The position numbers and the translations under genes are program-made. Of a stretch of DNA of 64,000 nucleotides, positions 17,953 through 26,415 are shown in pieces (within the stretch, counting starts at the first letter, position 1; the number at the start of each line of letters is the position of its first letter). The notes under the pieces were generated by a model. That model saw only the letters and a list, made by a program, of their open reading frames with translations, was not told where the DNA came from and did not search any database. Source of the stretch: Aquiluna sp. KACHI24 (lineage in GTDB: Bacteria > Actinomycetota > Actinomycetes > Actinomycetales > Microbacteriaceae); assembly GCF_025997915.1 (NCBI RefSeq), contig NZ_AP026677.1, positions 124,001-188,000 of the forward strand, written 5' to 3'.

Positions 17953-17989
17953 TTGAAAATGCGAGAGCGTTTCGTCCCCCATCTTGGTC

Positions 17990-18001
17990 AAGTCCGGACA
18001 T
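17990..18001. promoter_or_regulatory. Operator-like site C in the divergent LuxR/surface protein 2 region
   Basis: AAGTCCGGACAT is followed by GACATGTC (18008-18015), an extra palindromic half. TAGACT at 18020-18025 is a possible -10 for surface protein 2, which would put this site just upstream of, or overlapping, the -35 region. Confidence 0.55.
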
Positions 18002-18089
18002 TACTCAGACATGTCCAAATAGACTCCCCTACCCCTTAGTAACAGGGAGGGACCGCCTCTGGTTACCTAAGCCTGTAAGAGTGGGATAT

Positions 18090-18168
18090 CTCCTGCTTGG
18101 TTGGTGGTAGTTCGCTCTTACAGCCATTTCCCCCATGGGTTTTGGTAAACCAAGAAAGAAAGAAAACT
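18090..18168 (+). promoter_or_regulatory. Conserved structured 5' leader of surface protein 2
   Basis: Same architecture and spacing as the leader at 14705. CTTGGTT (18096-18102) pairs with AACCAAG (18148-18154). The interior hairpin is kept in position (CCA/TGG and CCC/GGG, loop CCAT) but with three U-U mismatches in place of the paired bases of copy 1. AAGAAAGAAAGAAAA precedes the ATG. Confidence 0.65.
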
Positions 18169-20712
18169 ATGCAAAAGAACTCAAACCGCAGAGGTTTGGC
18201 TCTTGGCGCGATCTTCGCCCTGGTTGCATCACTGTTCGTCTCCGCTCCGGCGCAGGCAGCAACTGATGGTGCAAACATTGGTGTTTACCCGGTCGCCGAG
18301 AACGGAACCACATCATCTGCATTTGTAGGTACTTTGGTGGATGACTTCCCGATCTACGTTCAGGCGAAGCCTGGAAATACGTCGCTTGCGAACACCACTG
18401 TCATCTTCAAGGTCGAGAAGACTGCCGGAACCAACATGGATGTCGTGGTCAGCGCTAGCGCGACCGCTACTGACATGTCCGCAATCACATCCACCTCACC
18501 TTCAGCCCCGACTGCTACTCAGGGTTACATGCAGGCTGGAAGCACCTCCATCACCGTTGCGGCAGTAGTAAACGCTTCCGGTGTCGCTCACCTTAACTTC
18601 AAGGCCAGCTCCGCATCAGGACTGGCATCTTGGAGTGCAGTGACTCTGAAGGTCACCGCCTTCCAGGACATCCAAGGTGGCGTCTCCAATGACACCATCA
18701 ACTCCGACGAGTGGTTTACCACCCAGAGCGTGACCTTGCTTCACCCAACTGCACTCACCGCTGTTCTCAGTAACTCTGCGCTGGGCGTGGGCACCAATGG
18801 GGTAACTGTAAGTGCCACTGTCACTGGAGTGAACCTTGCAAACATTAGTGGTCAGTTCAGGCTGGCTTACTCAACCTCTGCCTCTACTTCGTTCGTTGGC
18901 AACAACGTCACCGCAGCTCAGGCATTCGCTAGAGGTGGAATTGTTTCACAATCTGCCGGTCTAACCACTATTGCTGGAAACGAAAAGTACGAGTTCTCCC
19001 TTCGTTACCACTCTGCCGCTCTAAGCGCGGTGACTGATGGTTCTCGTGTCGGAAGCCTTGTGACTGTAACTGCGTCTCGTGCAACCGCGACCGCGCTTGT
19101 GGTTCTGGTAGAGGCTGGTGACGATGCAGTTTCTGCAAGCGGCACCACTACTTCTGGAGTGACCTACAACGTCCGTCCAAACAAGACATACAAGGTGACC
19201 GTGACTGCCATGAGCAACTCAGCAACTGTGTCTGGCGAGGCTTTGAAGGTTGCAATCACTGGTGAAAGCTTGAGTGTTGATGCTGGCAAGACCATCTCTA
19301 TCGATGGTGGCGCCGCTACTACCTCATACCCAACCGCAATGTCGCTTACCACTGGAACAGATGGCAAGGCTAGCTTCACTCTAGCCTCCGCAGGTATCAC
19401 TGACGCTCACGCTAACTTCGTGATCACGGTAACTAGCGAGGTATCAAACCTTACCAAGGCTGCAACTTTGAACCCAGACCTTCCTGGTTTTGTGGTAGTG
19501 AACGAGTATGACCTGTACTCAACCACTCCTGGAACCGCAGTGAAGCTGAACTTCGATGTTGAGGACCAGTGGGGTGTTGCCTCTGACCGCACGAATCAGC
19601 GAATCAAGCTGACCGCAGGTGGCGACTCTGGATTCCAGGGAAACCCGACCGTGTCATATGCAACTGTAACTGCAGGTAAGGCATCATTTGACTTCACTGC
19701 AAACCCAGTTACCAAGACTGGTTCGGCAACCATCGTGCCCGTTGTCCAGACCCTAAACCCAGACACCAACACTTGGGTGGACGGAACCACGGGAACAACC
19801 ATCACCATTAAGGTCACTACGATTGCGAATGCCTTCACTGGCTCAGCTTTAGCTACCGCTTCTGCGAGCATTTCTTATGCAGCTGCGAGCGGTAAGTACA
19901 GCTGGTCCGCAACTTCCATTGCAATCAAGGCTGTAAATCCTGGTTCAGATGTAGTGGTTTCCGCTCCGGGCTTGTTCATTCAGGACCTGGCCGATTCCAA
20001 GACATACTCCGCTACAGCGACTCTAAGAACTGACTCCTCTGGAGATCTTTCTTTGAAGTTCGCAAGCACCAAGGCCGGAACCCACACCGTTAGCTTCACT
20101 GTGGGAACCGTTACCACCACCTCACAGATCGTAGTAACTGCCGCACAGGTGCAGAGCGCAAAGAACATCACAATTGCATCTGCCACCATGTTGCCTGGTC
20201 AGACAAACGTAATCTCTGGTACTCTCACCGACGCTAATGGCAACCCAGTTGCTACAACAGCGGACAAGAAGGTATCGGTGGAGTGGACTGGTAAGGGCCT
20301 CCCATTCAACGTCGGTTCAATTGCTACTGACGAAGATGGAAAGTTCTCCTTCCAGGTGCTAGTGCTTGCTGGCGAGACCGGAACCGGTACCGTAAAGGCA
20401 ACTTTCAAGCCAACCGCCGTTGCCGCTGACGACATCACCGTTACGAAGACCATTGCGATCGATGCCCCAGCAGTTGCTCCAGCTCCTGAGGTCAACGCAG
20501 TGATCGGCACCTTCAACGGCCGCTGGGCAGTTCGCGTTGAGAACGCGAAGGGCGCAGTTGTTGCAGTCAAGGTTGGTGGCAACTGGTACAAGTACACCTC
20601 TCTAAACGAGAACTACCTATTCAGCCGCAAGTCAGCTGTAGGTCGCTCCGTTGCGGTAGCTGTTTATGTAAACGGCACTCTAGAGAACGTGGCGACTATC
20701 ACCATCAAGTAG
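18169..20712 (+). CDS. Large secreted surface-layer-like protein 2
   Basis: 847 residues from the ATG at 18169. Signal peptide MQKNSNRRGLALGAIFALVA to APAQA (residues 1-30) keeps the NRRGLA motif of paralogue 1. The mature chain is again Thr/Ser/Ala/Val-rich and built of beta-like repeats. Segments such as FDVEDQWGVAS and DANGNPVATTADKKVSVEW align with VDYTVADQWGVAA and LKDEFGNVIAADDAATESF of protein 1. The C-terminal domain (EVNAVIGTFNGRWAVRVENA, LNENYLFSRKSAVGRS) is almost the same as in protein 1. The body is much more diverged than the signal and tail, so those ends are under stronger constraint. Likely a second S-layer-like or alternative coat protein. Confidence 0.85.
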   Translation: MQKNSNRRGLALGAIFALVASLFVSAPAQAATDGANIGVYPVAENGTTSSAFVGTLVDDFPIYVQAKPGNTSLANTTVIFKVEKTAGTNMDVVVSASATATDMSAITSTSPSAPTATQGYMQAGSTSITVAAVVNASGVAHLNFKASSASGLASWSAVTLKVTAFQDIQGGVSNDTINSDEWFTTQSVTLLHPTALTAVLSNSALGVGTNGVTVSATVTGVNLANISGQFRLAYSTSASTSFVGNNVTAAQAFARGGIVSQSAGLTTIAGNEKYEFSLRYHSAALSAVTDGSRVGSLVTVTASRATATALVVLVEAGDDAVSASGTTTSGVTYNVRPNKTYKVTVTAMSNSATVSGEALKVAITGESLSVDAGKTISIDGGAATTSYPTAMSLTTGTDGKASFTLASAGITDAHANFVITVTSEVSNLTKAATLNPDLPGFVVVNEYDLYSTTPGTAVKLNFDVEDQWGVASDRTNQRIKLTAGGDSGFQGNPTVSYATVTAGKASFDFTANPVTKTGSATIVPVVQTLNPDTNTWVDGTTGTTITIKVTTIANAFTGSALATASASISYAAASGKYSWSATSIAIKAVNPGSDVVVSAPGLFIQDLADSKTYSATATLRTDSSGDLSLKFASTKAGTHTVSFTVGTVTTTSQIVVTAAQVQSAKNITIASATMLPGQTNVISGTLTDANGNPVATTADKKVSVEWTGKGLPFNVGSIATDEDGKFSFQVLVLAGETGTGTVKATFKPTAVAADDITVTKTIAIDAPAVAPAPEVNAVIGTFNGRWAVRVENAKGAVVAVKVGGNWYKYTSLNENYLFSRKSAVGRSVAVAVYVNGTLENVATITIK

Positions 20713-20733
20713 TTTCAAAAACTAACTAACCGG

Positions 20734-20761
20734 ATCGGGTGGACCTTAGGGTCCACCCGAT
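20734..20761 (+). terminator. Hairpin terminator after surface protein 2
   Basis: A 12-bp perfect stem ATCGGGTGGACC / GGTCCACCCGAT with a TTAG loop; the following TTCCCATTTC is only weakly T-rich. Confidence 0.65.
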
Positions 20762-20784
20762 TCCCATTTCATCGGCTGAGTCTG

Positions 20785-20790
20785 TAGTCT
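20785..20790 (+). promoter_or_regulatory. Leaderless -10 box of the EamA transporter gene
   Basis: TAGTCT ends 6 nt before the GTG start at 20797 and no ribosome-binding site is present, so the transcript is probably leaderless. Confidence 0.55.
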
Positions 20791-20796
20791 TGCCAG

Positions 20797-21663
20797 GTGT
20801 CTAAAAAGGGTCTGATTCTTTTCCTTCTAGCTGGGCTCTTTTGGGGTCTTCCTTATTTCTTTATTGTTTGGGCACTTGAGTCTTTTTCGACATCAACAAT
20901 CGTCTTTGCCCGAACCTTACTTGGTGCGGTCGTCCTGATCCCATATGCGATCAAGGTAGGTGGCATCAGACCTGCTCTCCAAGCATGGCCATATGTCGTG
21001 CTTTTTGCAGTTTTGGAAATGGTTGTGCCGTGGTTCCTGATAACAGAGGCGGGCAAACACATACCTTCGGGACTATCTGGACTTCTTGTATCGACCGTCC
21101 CATTCTTTGCTGTCGCGATTATGGCTCTTGTGTTCAAAGACAGAACTGCCCTCAAGCCGGTTCCGTTGTTGGGCATGTTGATCGGATTCACCGGAGTCGT
21201 CGCTCTCGTGGGCATCGACTCTCTATTGGGGCACATCGATCCGATTTGGGTGAGTGCGGTCGTATTGGCCGCACTTGGTTATGCGATTGCCCCAATCATG
21301 GCGAATGTAAAGATGAGAGAGGTTCCCACATCGGGCGTCATTGGATTGAGCATGGCTCTTGTGGCACTAGTGTATTCACCGTCCGCTCTTTCCGAGCTAC
21401 CGCGCGAGCTGGTTGCTGAACCAACAGCTCATGCCTGGATCGCTCTAGTAGTTTTGGGTCTTGTTTGCTCAGCTCTCGCGTTTGTCATTTTCTTCGAGCT
21501 GCTCAAGGAAGTTGGCCCAGTAAAGGCAAGCTTGATCACCTATGTGAACACAGCCGTCGCGCTGCTCCTTGGGACACTTTTCCTGAGCGAGCCTGTCACG
21601 CCAGGCTTGTTGCTGGGAATCCCGTTGATTTCGATAGGTCTATATCTCAGTGCGAAGAAGTGA
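20797..21663 (+). CDS. EamA/DMT-family transporter
   Basis: 288 residues with about ten hydrophobic helices in two similar halves, as in the drug/metabolite transporter superfamily. The N-terminal half has GLFWGLPYFFIVWALESFSTSTIVFARTLLG; the second half has VVLAALGYAIAPIMANVKM and LVCSALAFVIFFELLKEVGPVKASLITYVNTAVALLLGTLFLSEPVT, a typical C-terminal EamA signature. Starts with GTG. Probably exports a small metabolite; the substrate cannot be read. The next gene follows after 12 bp, so they may be co-transcribed. Confidence 0.9.
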   Translation: MSKKGLILFLLAGLFWGLPYFFIVWALESFSTSTIVFARTLLGAVVLIPYAIKVGGIRPALQAWPYVVLFAVLEMVVPWFLITEAGKHIPSGLSGLLVSTVPFFAVAIMALVFKDRTALKPVPLLGMLIGFTGVVALVGIDSLLGHIDPIWVSAVVLAALGYAIAPIMANVKMREVPTSGVIGLSMALVALVYSPSALSELPRELVAEPTAHAWIALVVLGLVCSALAFVIFFELLKEVGPVKASLITYVNTAVALLLGTLFLSEPVTPGLLLGIPLISIGLYLSAKK

Positions 21664-21675
21664 GTTGGGAAGTCA

Positions 21676-22299
21676 ATGGAGCGAAGTGGAGTTGGTTATA
21701 GCGTGAGTGATTCAATTTCAAAGCCTGCAGAAACTATCGTCCCCATTTCAGATTTGATCGCCAACAGGTGGAGCCCAAGGGTATTCGACACAAGTCACGA
21801 ACTAAGCCATGGCGATGTCCTGGCCTTGGCTGAAGCTGCCAGATGGGCACCGAGCTCGAACAACGCTCAACCTTGGAAGCTCGCAATTCTTACTCGTGAA
21901 ACTCCAGAGTTCCAAGCTATTTCTCACTCAGGCTTGACCGGATTCAATCAAACCTGGGCACCTAAGGCATCGGCGTTTGTAGTAGTCATGGCAGATCAGG
22001 TTCGACCTGACGGAAATCCCTGGGATAAGGCAATCGCCTTCTACAACGCAGGTCTGATGTCTGCTCAGGTTGTTTTTGAGGCCGAAGCGATGGGTCTCAA
22101 GGCTCACTACATGGGCGGCATCGTCCATGATCACATTGAGGCCATCCTCGAAGTCTCTGGAGTTTGGGTAGTGAATGTGATTGCCATTGGCAAGCAGGGC
22201 GATGTCTCTGGTGTTCCTGCAGAGCTGCAAGAGCGCGAGTCCGCTCCCAGAACTCGCAAGTCCCTGGAAGAGATAATCCTTCACGGCCTTACGCGCTAA
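21676..22299 (+). CDS. Nitroreductase-family FMN oxidoreductase
   Basis: 207 residues with the nitroreductase fold signature: NRWSPRVFD, LALAEAARWAPSSNNAQPWKLAIL (FMN phosphate and ring contacts), a middle ALMSAQ-type helix (AGLMSAQVVFEAEAMGLKAHYMGG), and the C-terminal RKSLEEIILHG. Reduces an unknown substrate with NAD(P)H. Purine-rich GGGAAG precedes the ATG; GTG at 21703 is an alternative start and would remove nine residues. Confidence 0.88.
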   Translation: MERSGVGYSVSDSISKPAETIVPISDLIANRWSPRVFDTSHELSHGDVLALAEAARWAPSSNNAQPWKLAILTRETPEFQAISHSGLTGFNQTWAPKASAFVVVMADQVRPDGNPWDKAIAFYNAGLMSAQVVFEAEAMGLKAHYMGGIVHDHIEAILEVSGVWVVNVIAIGKQGDVSGVPAELQERESAPRTRKSLEEIILHGLTR

Positions 22300-22310
22300 T
22301 TGGCAGAAGT

Positions 22311-22316
22311 TAGACT
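22311..22316 (+). promoter_or_regulatory. Leaderless -10 box of the DedA gene
   Basis: TAGACT followed by 7 nt and GTG at 22324. It decides the start over the upstream in-frame TTG at 22300. Confidence 0.6.
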
Positions 22317-22323
22317 TCTACCC

Positions 22324-22959
22324 GTGCCAACAACTTTTCGGATGTCAGTAACTAGTGACATCGTCGGTTGGTTTGATCAAATCGGCCCAATTCTCTTCTA
22401 CGCGGCCGTCTTTGGGCTTGTTTTCGCTGGCACAGGTTTATTCATCGGTGCCTTCATCCCGTTTATAACCGGTGACTCACTCGTATTCGCTGCAGGCTTG
22501 GTTTCAGCAGCCCATCAAGACTCCATAAACATCCTGGTTATGGTCATAGGTGTTGGAATAGCGGCTTTCTTGGGGGACCAAGTTGGTTACACCCTTGGTC
22601 GCCACTACGGACGCCCTTACTTGGACAAACGCAAGGGTCAGTGGATTAAGCGCGGCATCGAGCGTTCAGAGCAGTTCTATGATCGCTACGGCTGGTGGTC
22701 GATCGTAGTTGCAAGATTTATCCCATGGGCAAGGGTTATCATTCCGGCCCTAGCCGGCATCGGGCGCATGAATTACTACAAGTTCTTCTCTGCCAACTTG
22801 GTCGGTGCCCTGCTGTGGGGCAGCGGCCTCACTTTGGCTGGTTACTTCGCCTATTCAATTCCATGGGTTCGTTCAACCGTTTATGCGATTGCAGCTGTTG
22901 TTATTGGCCTGAGTATCATTGCCGGCTTTAGGACCTGGAAAGCCAACCGGTCAAACTAG
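22324..22959 (+). CDS. DedA/SNARE-associated family membrane protein
   Basis: About 211 residues from GTG at 22324 (the open frame begins with TTG at 22300, before the -10 box). Family motifs: the hydrophobic start, FIPFITGDSLVFAAGLVSA, LGDQVGYTLGRHYGRPYLDKRKG, and FYDRYGWWSIVVARFIPWARVIIPALAGIGRMNYYKFFSANLVGALLWGSGLTLAGYF. DedA proteins are membrane proteins, several of them linked to lipid-carrier (undecaprenyl phosphate or phospholipid) scrambling. The 3' end overlaps the convergent kinase-like gene by 4 bp. Confidence 0.92.
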   Translation: MPTTFRMSVTSDIVGWFDQIGPILFYAAVFGLVFAGTGLFIGAFIPFITGDSLVFAAGLVSAAHQDSINILVMVIGVGIAAFLGDQVGYTLGRHYGRPYLDKRKGQWIKRGIERSEQFYDRYGWWSIVVARFIPWARVIIPALAGIGRMNYYKFFSANLVGALLWGSGLTLAGYFAYSIPWVRSTVYAIAAVVIGLSIIAGFRTWKANRSN

Positions 22960-23549
22960 TTTTTTAAGGTGAAGTCAGCTAAAGACTCGCTACCTTCTTC
23001 TGCAAAGAACTCATCTTCCTGGGCCGCCCAGATGCTCCAATTTTGATCAAAGGCCCCAGCATCTCGATCGTGAAACCTTGATTTTCGAGTCGAGAGATCA
23101 GCGTCCATCCATACTCGCACTTGCGCTTGGCTGGCGGTCAGTCGGGAGATAGAGCCGCAGCCCTCGACTATCAAGATGTTTCCGCCAGCGAACTCTCTCC
23201 AACCATTGCCAGGTTCTTCAGCATTGCCCCTGGTATTTCGACCCCAATCCCAGACCTGCCAGATCGCTTTCTTCCCGCTGGCAAGGGGACCCAGTATCCG
23301 CTCTTCCAGATATTTGGAGCCTTCTCGTAGGCCCTCCCAGCCCGGATATAGATCATCCATTGAAACTACGGTCGGGGCTGGCTCACCGGCCTTGAAGATC
23401 TCATCTCTAAGCAGCTGGGCGAATGTGCTTTTTCCAGATCCAGCTCGACCATCAATCAGCAATATCGGAGTCGGAATTTGATCCGCGAGTTCCAAGGTCA
23501 GCTTGGTTATGACCTCTAATCCCTCGCGGAAATCTAGCGTTCGTGGCAC
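22956..23549 (-). CDS. P-loop kinase-like protein (uridine kinase-like)
   Basis: 197 residues with a Walker A motif, LLIDGRAGSGKSTFAQLL, a substrate/Mg region VVSMDDLYPGWEGL that resembles uridine kinase/phosphoribulokinase folds, and a Walker-B-like GNILIVEGCGSIS. It lacks enough landmarks to name a substrate. The GTG start is preceded by TAGACT at 6 nt (leaderless); the TAG of that box is also the stop codon of the upstream regulator gene. Confidence 0.8.
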   Translation of the reverse strand: MPRTLDFREGLEVITKLTLELADQIPTPILLIDGRAGSGKSTFAQLLRDEIFKAGEPAPTVVSMDDLYPGWEGLREGSKYLEERILGPLASGKKAIWQVWDWGRNTRGNAEEPGNGWREFAGGNILIVEGCGSISRLTASQAQVRVWMDADLSTRKSRFHDRDAGAFDQNWSIWAAQEDEFFAEEGSESLADFTLKN

Positions 23550-23555
23550 CGGTGA

Positions 23556-23561
23556 AGTCTA
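23556..23561 (-). promoter_or_regulatory. Leaderless -10 box of the P-loop kinase-like gene
   Basis: TAGACT on the minus strand, 6 nt before the GTG. Its first three bases are the stop codon of the winged-helix regulator. Confidence 0.5.
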
Positions 23562-24155
23562 AAGCTCCTCGATCAATACGTCAGGGTGCTTATCAAAGCG
23601 GTACCCCTGGCCACGGACAGTTCTAACAATGTCCTCGTAGCCTGCGATCTTTGAACGCAAGCGACGAACGTGAACATCGATGGTTCGCGCGTTCGGGGTA
23701 GGTTCACCGCAGCGATCTGCGATAGCAGCGATTTCACTTCTGGAAACTGTGTTACCAGAGTTTTCAATCAGGAATGCGAGTAGTTCGAACTCTTTGCAGG
23801 TAAGCAGGGCATTTCTTCCGTCTACGAACAAGCGCCTGCGAGTTAGATCAACAACGATTCCCCTGGCAGCCTTGTCTTCCTCCTGGACGGGTTGAACCTT
23901 CTGCTTGGTAGCTCGTGGCTCCTGAAGGGCCAGCCTAGTGATGTCAAGGTTTCTCCCGGGTGCATCAGCTGGTGCGATAGCGACAGTTGCGTAGGTCTCT
24001 GAAGCCTTGTTTGGAACTAGATCTGCGATTTTTTGCTTTAGTGCCGCGGCAATCTCTTGAAGTGATACTCCGGCGGCTGCGGCGTCAGATTCAGAAATAC
24101 CAACGTACAGCGCGAAGCCCTTGATTTCGGTCTTGGTCTTTAGGTTTAGTGACAT
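23559..24155 (-). CDS. Winged-helix (OmpR/PhoB-type) transcriptional regulator without receiver domain
   Basis: 198 residues from the ATG at 24155 (MSLNLKTKTEIKGFALYVGI), which has AAAGGA a little upstream; the longer frame from 24197 is less likely. The C-terminal ~95 residues are a trans_reg_C winged helix: GIVVDLTRRRLFVDG, LTCKEFELLAFLIENSGNTVSRSEIAAI, ARTIDVHVRRLRSKI and TVRGQGYRF. The N-terminal half lacks the Asp/Lys residues of a phosphoreceiver, so it is an orphan regulator of unknown signal. It is divergent from the GDP-sugar genes, with inverted repeats between them. Confidence 0.88.
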   Translation of the reverse strand: MSLNLKTKTEIKGFALYVGISESDAAAAGVSLQEIAAALKQKIADLVPNKASETYATVAIAPADAPGRNLDITRLALQEPRATKQKVQPVQEEDKAARGIVVDLTRRRLFVDGRNALLTCKEFELLAFLIENSGNTVSRSEIAAIADRCGEPTPNARTIDVHVRRLRSKIAGYEDIVRTVRGQGYRFDKHPDVLIEEL

Positions 24156-24197
24156 TTGGCTCAGATCCTTTTGTGTAGTGTGCGGTTTTTGATGCAC

Positions 24198-24457
24198 GAA
24201 TCACGTGCGTTTGTCGGGGTGCTGGTGCCATTGGGCTAATTCGTGAGCAGTTGAATTAGCGGCACATACACATGCACATACACATCGAGCAGGGCATCAT
24301 GGCACCCTGAGGTGCTCCGTCTAGCTGTGCTCGAGTAGTCATTGCCAAATAGTTTGCGGAAGATTGCAAACTATGTCAAATCATTACGAATTGTTTCGAA
24401 TGGTCAAAGGGTAGGCTTGTGGGGTCAGTTGGGGGCACCCAATCAGTTGGAGTGAAG
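24198..24457. promoter_or_regulatory. Divergent intergenic region with several inverted repeats
   Basis: About 260 bp without a gene. It holds a 5-bp hairpin GCACG/CGTGC (24194-24208), an 8-bp repeat GCTAATTC/GAATTAGC (24235-24260), a two-copy 12-mer CACATACACATG/C (24263-24286), and a 9-bp repeat ATAGTTTGC/GCAAACTAT (24349-24374). TAGGCT at 24412-24417 is a good -10 for the gmd operon. The last repeat lies ~40 bp upstream of it, where an operator would fit. Confidence 0.55.
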
Positions 24458-25471
24458 TTGAAAAAAGCACTGATTATTGGAATTACTGGTCAAGATGGCT
24501 CATATCTAGCGGAGCTTCTTCTTGAAAAAGGGTACGAGGTTCACGGATTGATCCGTCGAGCATCGAGCTTTAATACCTCTCGTATCAATCACCTATACCA
24601 AGATCGCCATGACGGTCAGGCTCGGATGATTCTTCACTACGGAGATCTTTCTGATGGCTCTCGCCTGGTTTCCCTAATCGCAGAATTGCAACCTGAAGAG
24701 ATTTACAACCTAGGCGCTCAGTCGCACGTTCGCGTGAGTTTTGACGAACCCGAATACACCGGAGACATAACAGGCGTGGGCACAACTCGAGTCCTCGAGG
24801 CTGTCCGGCTCGTTTCTCCTCAAAGTCGTTTTTACCAGGCATCCTCCTCAGAAATGTTTGGTGCCACACCTCCACCTCAGAATGAGGAGACACCTTTCTA
24901 TCCAAGGTCGCCATACGGTGCTGCGAAGGTCTACTCGTATTGGATGACCAAGAACTACCGCGAGGCCTACGGCCTGTTCGCCGTGAATGGCATTTTGTTC
25001 AACCATGAATCGCCCCGACGCGGTGAAACTTTTGTCACCCGCAAGATCACTCGTGCAGCAGCCCGAATAAAGGCTGGTGTTCAGAAAAAGCTTTACCTCG
25101 GCAACCTAGACGCGGTCCGTGACTGGGGTTACACCCCTGAGTATGTCGAGGGCATGTGGCGGATGCTTCAGCATGATAAGCCGATGGATTATGTGCTGGC
25201 GACCGGATATGCAGCAACGATTCGTGACTTCCTGGACTACACCTTCCAGCACCTTGAATTGGACTGGAAGGACTTTGTTGAGTTTGACTCCCGCTACCTT
25301 CGTCCAACCGAGGTGGATGCCCTTATCGGTGACGCCTCGCTTGCTGAGCGCGAGCTTGGATGGAAGGCCAAGACCATGACCCCAGACTTGGCCAGAATCA
25401 TGGTCGAGGCAGATGTTGAAGCCTTGAAGCACGATGGTTCTGACTGGATCGACAAGCCAAAGTTCCTATGA
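24458..25471 (+). CDS. gmd: GDP-mannose 4,6-dehydratase
   Basis: Converts GDP-mannose to GDP-4-keto-6-deoxymannose, the first step to GDP-fucose. From TTG at 24458 it has 337 residues ([24 protein letters not shown]), with GGAG at 24449-24452 five bases upstream; GTG at 24419 is the longest frame but lies at the expected transcription start. Landmarks are the NADP motif [29 protein letters not shown], the catalytic Y-x-x-x-K ([10 protein letters not shown]), and [19 protein letters not shown]. It overlaps the next gene by 4 bp (ATGA). Confidence 0.95.
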   Translation: MKKALIIGITGQDGSYLAELLLEKGYEVHGLIRRASSFNTSRINHLYQDRHDGQARMILHYGDLSDGSRLVSLIAELQPEEIYNLGAQSHVRVSFDEPEYTGDITGVGTTRVLEAVRLVSPQSRFYQASSSEMFGATPPPQNEETPFYPRSPYGAAKVYSYWMTKNYREAYGLFAVNGILFNHESPRRGETFVTRKITRAAARIKAGVQKKLYLGNLDAVRDWGYTPEYVEGMWRMLQHDKPMDYVLATGYAATIRDFLDYTFQHLELDWKDFVEFDSRYLRPTEVDALIGDASLAERELGWKAKTMTPDLARIMVEADVEALKHDGSDWIDKPKFL

Positions 25472-26415
25472 CCTCGAAGTTTCCGCTCGACAAGACCTCT
25501 AAGTTCTATGTTGCTGGACACAGAGGGATGGTTGGCTCTGCCATTTGGCGAGAGTTGCAAAAGCGCGGTTTCACGAACCTAGTTGGCAAGTCTTCGAGTG
25601 ATCTAGATCTAACTGACCGCGATGCAGTGTTTGAGTTTTTTGCTTCTGAAAAGCCAAGGTATGTGGTTTTGGCTGCTGCGAAGGTTGGCGGAATTCTGGC
25701 CAACAACACCTACCCTGCTGACTTTCTAAGCGTCAATCTGCAGATTCAAGTCAATGTCATGGATGCCGCGCTCAAATACGGCGTTGAGCGATTGTTGTTT
25801 ATGGGGTCAAGCTGCATTTATCCAAAGTTTGCTCCACAACCAATCAAAGAGGATTCGCTTCTGACCGGACATTTGGAGCCGACCAACGATGCTTACGCGA
25901 TCGCAAAGATTGCCGGAATCACTCAGGTTAAGTCCGTCAGGCGCCAACATCACAAGCAGTGGATTTCGGCCATGCCAACAAACCTCTATGGTCCGGGAGA
26001 TAACTACTCCGAGCAAGGGTCTCACGTGTTACCTGCGCTGATTAGACGATACGAGACTGCTCGAATTGAGGGTGCTCCTTCAGTTACAAACTGGGGAACT
26101 GGCTCACCTTTGCGTGAATTCCTATATGTCGACGACTTAGCCGAGGCGAGCCTTTTTCTTCTTGAAAACTACGACGACGCCCAGCAGGTGAATGTGGGTG
26201 TGGGCGAAGACATCACTATCAAGGAGCTAGCTCAAATCGTCGCCGAGGAGGTCGGCTACCAAGGCGAGACCCGTTGGGACACCTCTAAACCGGACGGGAC
26301 TCCAAGGAAGCTGCTGGATGTTTCTTTGCTATCCGAGATGGGCTGGAAGGCAAAGGCCCGGCTGCGTGAGGGTATCAGGATGGCGATAGCCGACTACCGC
26401 GCCAACCACTCCTAG
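25468..26415 (+). CDS. fcl: GDP-L-fucose synthase
   Basis: 315 residues, epimerase/reductase that finishes GDP-L-fucose. It has the NADP motif [17 protein letters not shown], the signature [19 protein letters not shown], the catalytic YAIAK (with Ser of GSS), and [10 protein letters not shown]. Immediately downstream of gmd, translationally coupled. No fucosyltransferase is fused or adjacent, but several glycosyltransferases lie in the window. It ends tail-to-tail with upp, overlapping by 4 bp. Confidence 0.95.
   Translation: MTSKFPLDKTSKFYVAGHRGMVGSAIWRELQKRGFTNLVGKSSSDLDLTDRDAVFEFFASEKPRYVVLAAAKVGGILANNTYPADFLSVNLQIQVNVMDAALKYGVERLLFMGSSCIYPKFAPQPIKEDSLLTGHLEPTNDAYAIAKIAGITQVKSVRRQHHKQWISAMPTNLYGPGDNYSEQGSHVLPALIRRYETARIEGAPSVTNWGTGSPLREFLYVDDLAEASLFLLENYDDAQQVNVGVGEDITIKELAQIVAEEVGYQGETRWDTSKPDGTPRKLLDVSLLSEMGWKAKARLREGIRMAIADYRANHS

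Noticed and set aside
24263-24286. Tandem 12-mer CACATACACAT(G/C)
   Set aside because: Only two copies; too little to call a repeat element or origin.
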